From CAYUNA01 sp047629355 (GTDB taxonomy: Bacteria > Bacteroidota > Bacteroidia > Chitinophagales > Saprospiraceae): 9,459 nucleotides of DNA. This document shows, piece after piece, positions 7,508 through 9,459 of this stretch. The notes below the pieces were generated by a model. That model saw only the letters and a program-made list of their open reading frames with translations. It was not told where the DNA came from and made no database searches. Where the stretch lies: the NCBI GenBank assembly GCA_047629355.1, contig JBLHWU010000231.1, forward strand, positions 1 to 9,459. The letters run 5' to 3'. Made by a program: the position numbers and the translations under genes. The first letter of the stretch is position 1; each line of letters starts with the position of its first letter.

Positions 7508-9094
7508 CTACTTTACCGTCCGGGTATTACTCAAAATACTCTCTACGTGCACCCGATTGGAGGTTGCCAAAACGTAGGTGTAAGTCTCCCCTAGTAATAC
7601 CGTTTCATCTATATAGGTGTAGTTCTCCTCAGCTGTCAAAGGCACAACTGCCAATAAATTTTTACCATCAAAATAATTCCCTGGTTTATAGCTATTAAAG
7701 CGATAAATGACGGTATAAATTGCTCTTGGTCCTTTGCGAGAAACCGTCCATTTTAATTTAACTGTATCGCCTTTCCGCTTGACTTTTTTGAGTGTAGGTG
7801 CTAATGGAATGGGCATTTCAATATAAGACATCGGCGGAATCAAGGCTGGATATTGATAATAAACTGCCAAAGTATCGGCTAATCCTAAGGGATTTTTTCG
7901 TACTGCTTTAGCATTAAAAAATACGCTTCCTAAAACCAATTGAGAATCTCGATTCATTTGAATTTGCTTGGCAATCTGGTCTCGTTCCGACCATTCTTTT
8001 GGCTGTTTATTATCACCAACTTTATAGGCAGCATGACCAATGTATAAATGTCGTCCATGAGTACGACTCGACCACCAATCCAATAAAATTTGATAATCAG
8101 CGGGGTCAAATCCAATATTCCAATACAATTGTGGCGCGACATAATCAATCCAACCCATCTCCAACCATTTCAAAATATCAGCATGCAAGTCATCATAACT
8201 GGTAATTCCCGCTCGGGTCGCTGAGCCATTCACGGGGTCCATATCCTGATTTCGCCAAACGCCAAAAGGGCTAATTCCAAATTTCACATGAGGCGAAAGT
8301 GCTTTTATTTTTACCGAAATCGACTGAATCATCTTGTCCACATTACTCCGCCGCCAATCTTTTACATAAAAATAGCCAAAACCATGTTGTTTAAAACTAA
8401 CACTATCTGGAAATGCTTCCCCTTGCTTCTTATAAGGATAAAAATAATCATCAAAATGAATGGCATCGACATCGTAGGACATCAAAATTTCACCGACGAC
8501 TTCCGTCAAATAATCTCGTACTTCGGGGATTCCAGGGTTAAAATAATATTTCCCTCCATAAGGAACCATCCAATCTGGATTGGTATGAAATGGGTGTGTT
8601 TTTGCTAATTTCTTGGTGTCCAAATCCAAACTCGCTCGCAAAGGATTGAGCCAAGCATGAAATTCCATGCCGCGTTTATGCGTCTCTTCCAACATAAATG
8701 CCAAGGGGTCATAGTCTTTTTCAAGCGCACGTCCTTGTTGCCCCGATAAGTATTTTGACCACGGTGCTAATTTGGAAAGATAGAAAGCATCTGCTGCCGG
8801 ACGGATTTGTGCAATGACCGCATTGAAACCCATCTCTTTGAAAGAATCCAACAAATCAATCCATTCTTTGCGCTGTGCATCCGCATCTAAATTGGCAGAG
8901 GAAGGAAAGTCTATATTGTTAACAGATGCTATCCAAACACCTCGAAACTCTCGAATAGGAGGATAGGTTTCTTCAACTTCAGACATGACTACTGCTGTCG
9001 AATCGACCATGGAGGAGTCTATATTTTGAGAAAAAAGGGAATAGCTTTGGACAAAGAAAAGTACCGTTAAAATGATATAAATTTGTTTCCTCAT
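7508..9094 (-). CDS. GHL10-family glycosyl hydrolase with fibronectin type III tail, exported
   Basis: This protein belongs to the family 10-like glycosylhydrolases (DUF187/GHL10). The characterised E. coli member DigH (YddW) cuts peptidoglycan glycan strands stripped of their stem peptides; a similar role here is inference. It has 528 residues from the ATG at 9092-9094, chosen because the signal peptide starts there (MRKQIYIILTVLFFVQSYSLFS, cleavage near residue 22). The in-frame ATG 54 bp upstream adds only a basic leader. The TIM-barrel-like domain spans ~49-400: REFRGVWIASVNNIDFPS at its start, FNAVIAQIRPAADAFY, GMEFHAWLNPLRA, IHFDDYFYPY with the paired Asp215-Asp216, GISPFGVWRN and DYVAPQLYWNIGF. 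Residues ~432-528 form a fibronectin type III-like domain ending at the stop, often a sugar-binding or spacer module. There is no lipobox and no T9SS domain. It lies 194 bp upstream of the peptidase gene on the same strand. Confidence 0.93.
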   Translation of the reverse strand: MRKQIYIILTVLFFVQSYSLFSQNIDSSMVDSTAVVMSEVEETYPPIREFRGVWIASVNNIDFPSSANLDADAQRKEWIDLLDSFKEMGFNAVIAQIRPAADAFYLSKLAPWSKYLSGQQGRALEKDYDPLAFMLEETHKRGMEFHAWLNPLRASLDLDTKKLAKTHPFHTNPDWMVPYGGKYYFNPGIPEVRDYLTEVVGEILMSYDVDAIHFDDYFYPYKKQGEAFPDSVSFKQHGFGYFYVKDWRRSNVDKMIQSISVKIKALSPHVKFGISPFGVWRNQDMDPVNGSATRAGITSYDDLHADILKWLEMGWIDYVAPQLYWNIGFDPADYQILLDWWSSRTHGRHLYIGHAAYKVGDNKQPKEWSERDQIAKQIQMNRDSQLVLGSVFFNAKAVRKNPLGLADTLAVYYQYPALIPPMSYIEMPIPLAPTLKKVKRKGDTVKLKWTVSRKGPRAIYTVIYRFNSYKPGNYFDGKNLLAVVPLTAEENYTYIDETVLLGETYTYVLATSNRVHVESILSNTRTVK

Positions 9095-9156
9095 GGTTCT
9101 TTTTATTTTAAAATTAGCGGACTTATTATAAGGAACTCGAAAAAACAACTTTACAT

Positions 9157-9276
9157 TTTTGAGCGGATATCTAGTCCATATTTTTCACTTTAAAAATGCT
9201 CATTATATCAATATAAATCACACTTTTATAGCAAAAAGGAAGAACAAAACCGCTCTCTCAAGAATCTAACTTTATT
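9157..9276 (-). repeat. 120-bp dispersed repeat, copy 2 (inverted relative to copy 1)
   Basis: This is the reverse-complement partner of 5036-5155, with identical core at 9178-9200. It lies about 60-180 bp upstream of the glycosidase start. It points toward that gene, whereas copy 1 points away from the adhesin gene, so a fixed promoter role for the nearest gene is not obvious. Just outside both copies, on the same side, the 10-mer AATAAGTCCG also recurs (5224-5233 plus; 9127-9118 minus) at a different distance. Confidence 0.8.
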
Positions 9277-9426
9277 TATTTCGCATTCCTTAGACGCAGG
9301 TTCATATTCAAAAATAATTAAATTTGAGTACACAAGATACCAGTTTATTCGGGTGTTTTCAAAATTAATTAATGATATTCAAAAAATTGTCCGAAAAAAA
9401 TCAAAAAAAATGATTCTCGTTGAACT

Positions 9427-9456
9427 TTTGTTGTCTCAATTAAGTTTATACCTTTG
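9427..9456 (+). promoter_or_regulatory. Bacteroidota-type promoter for a gene beyond the right edge
   Basis: TTTG (9427-9430) and TACCTTTG (9449-9456) are separated by 18 bp, matching the -33 TTTG / -7 TAnnTTTG consensus of the primary sigma factor in this phylum. Transcription would start within a few bases of the window end and run right, so a divergent plus-strand gene is expected there. Confidence 0.7.
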
Positions 9457-9459
9457 CAA

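Larger units (their letters stand above)
9095..9459. other. Intergenic region between the glycosidase and an off-window divergent gene
   Basis: No gene is visible over about 365 bp. The region holds the second copy of the dispersed repeat (9157-9276), an AT-rich stretch containing TTAATTAA near 9364-9371, and a plus-strand promoter at its end. No clear TAnnTTTG box facing the glycosidase was found. Confidence 0.55.

Overview
The window looks like a chromosome segment from a Bacteroidota bacterium, most likely a Saprospiraceae-type marine or environmental lineage. The evidence is low GC, a type IX secretion (T9SS) type A C-terminal sorting domain, cysteine-rich HYR-like adhesin repeats with the 'NWC' and 'IGDVN' motifs common in that group, A/T-rich translation starts without Shine-Dalgarno sequences, and a promoter of the Bacteroidota TTTG / TAnnTTTG type at the right edge. 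The phylum call is solid; the family call is inference.

Layout: positions 1-445 hold the 3' part of a dead DDE transposase, read left to right. It runs off the left edge, is frameshifted at a triplicated 7-bp unit, and has Asn where the family normally has its second catalytic Asp. Next (about 408-838) is a stretch whose minus strand looks like a decayed, frame-broken coding sequence I cannot name. The rest of the window carries three exported-protein genes, all on the minus strand, in transcription order from right to left: a GHL10-family glycosidase with a fibronectin type III tail (7508-9094), a subtilisin-family S8 peptidase (5646-7313), and a 1294-residue T9SS-secreted adhesin-like protein with carboxypeptidase-regulatory, dockerin-like and cohesin-like modules (999-4883). 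Spacings of about 190 and 760 bp argue against a single tight operon.

The non-coding DNA is the least expected part. The 760-bp gap at 4884-5645 contains a 120-bp sequence (5036-5155) that recurs in inverted orientation at 9157-9276, beyond the peptidase-glycosidase pair. The alignment is ungapped with a 23-bp identical core, so the two copies bracket that pair. The same gap holds two further inverted-repeat structures (5180-5297 and 5358-5465) and a terminator-like hairpin (5532-5573). At the far right a strong plus-strand promoter points to a divergent gene starting beyond the window.

Functionally, the three genes are all envelope or extracellular proteins: a probable peptidoglycan-glycan or polysaccharide hydrolase, a periplasmic or secreted protease, and a surface or secreted adhesin. 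Nothing in the sequence shows that they form one pathway.
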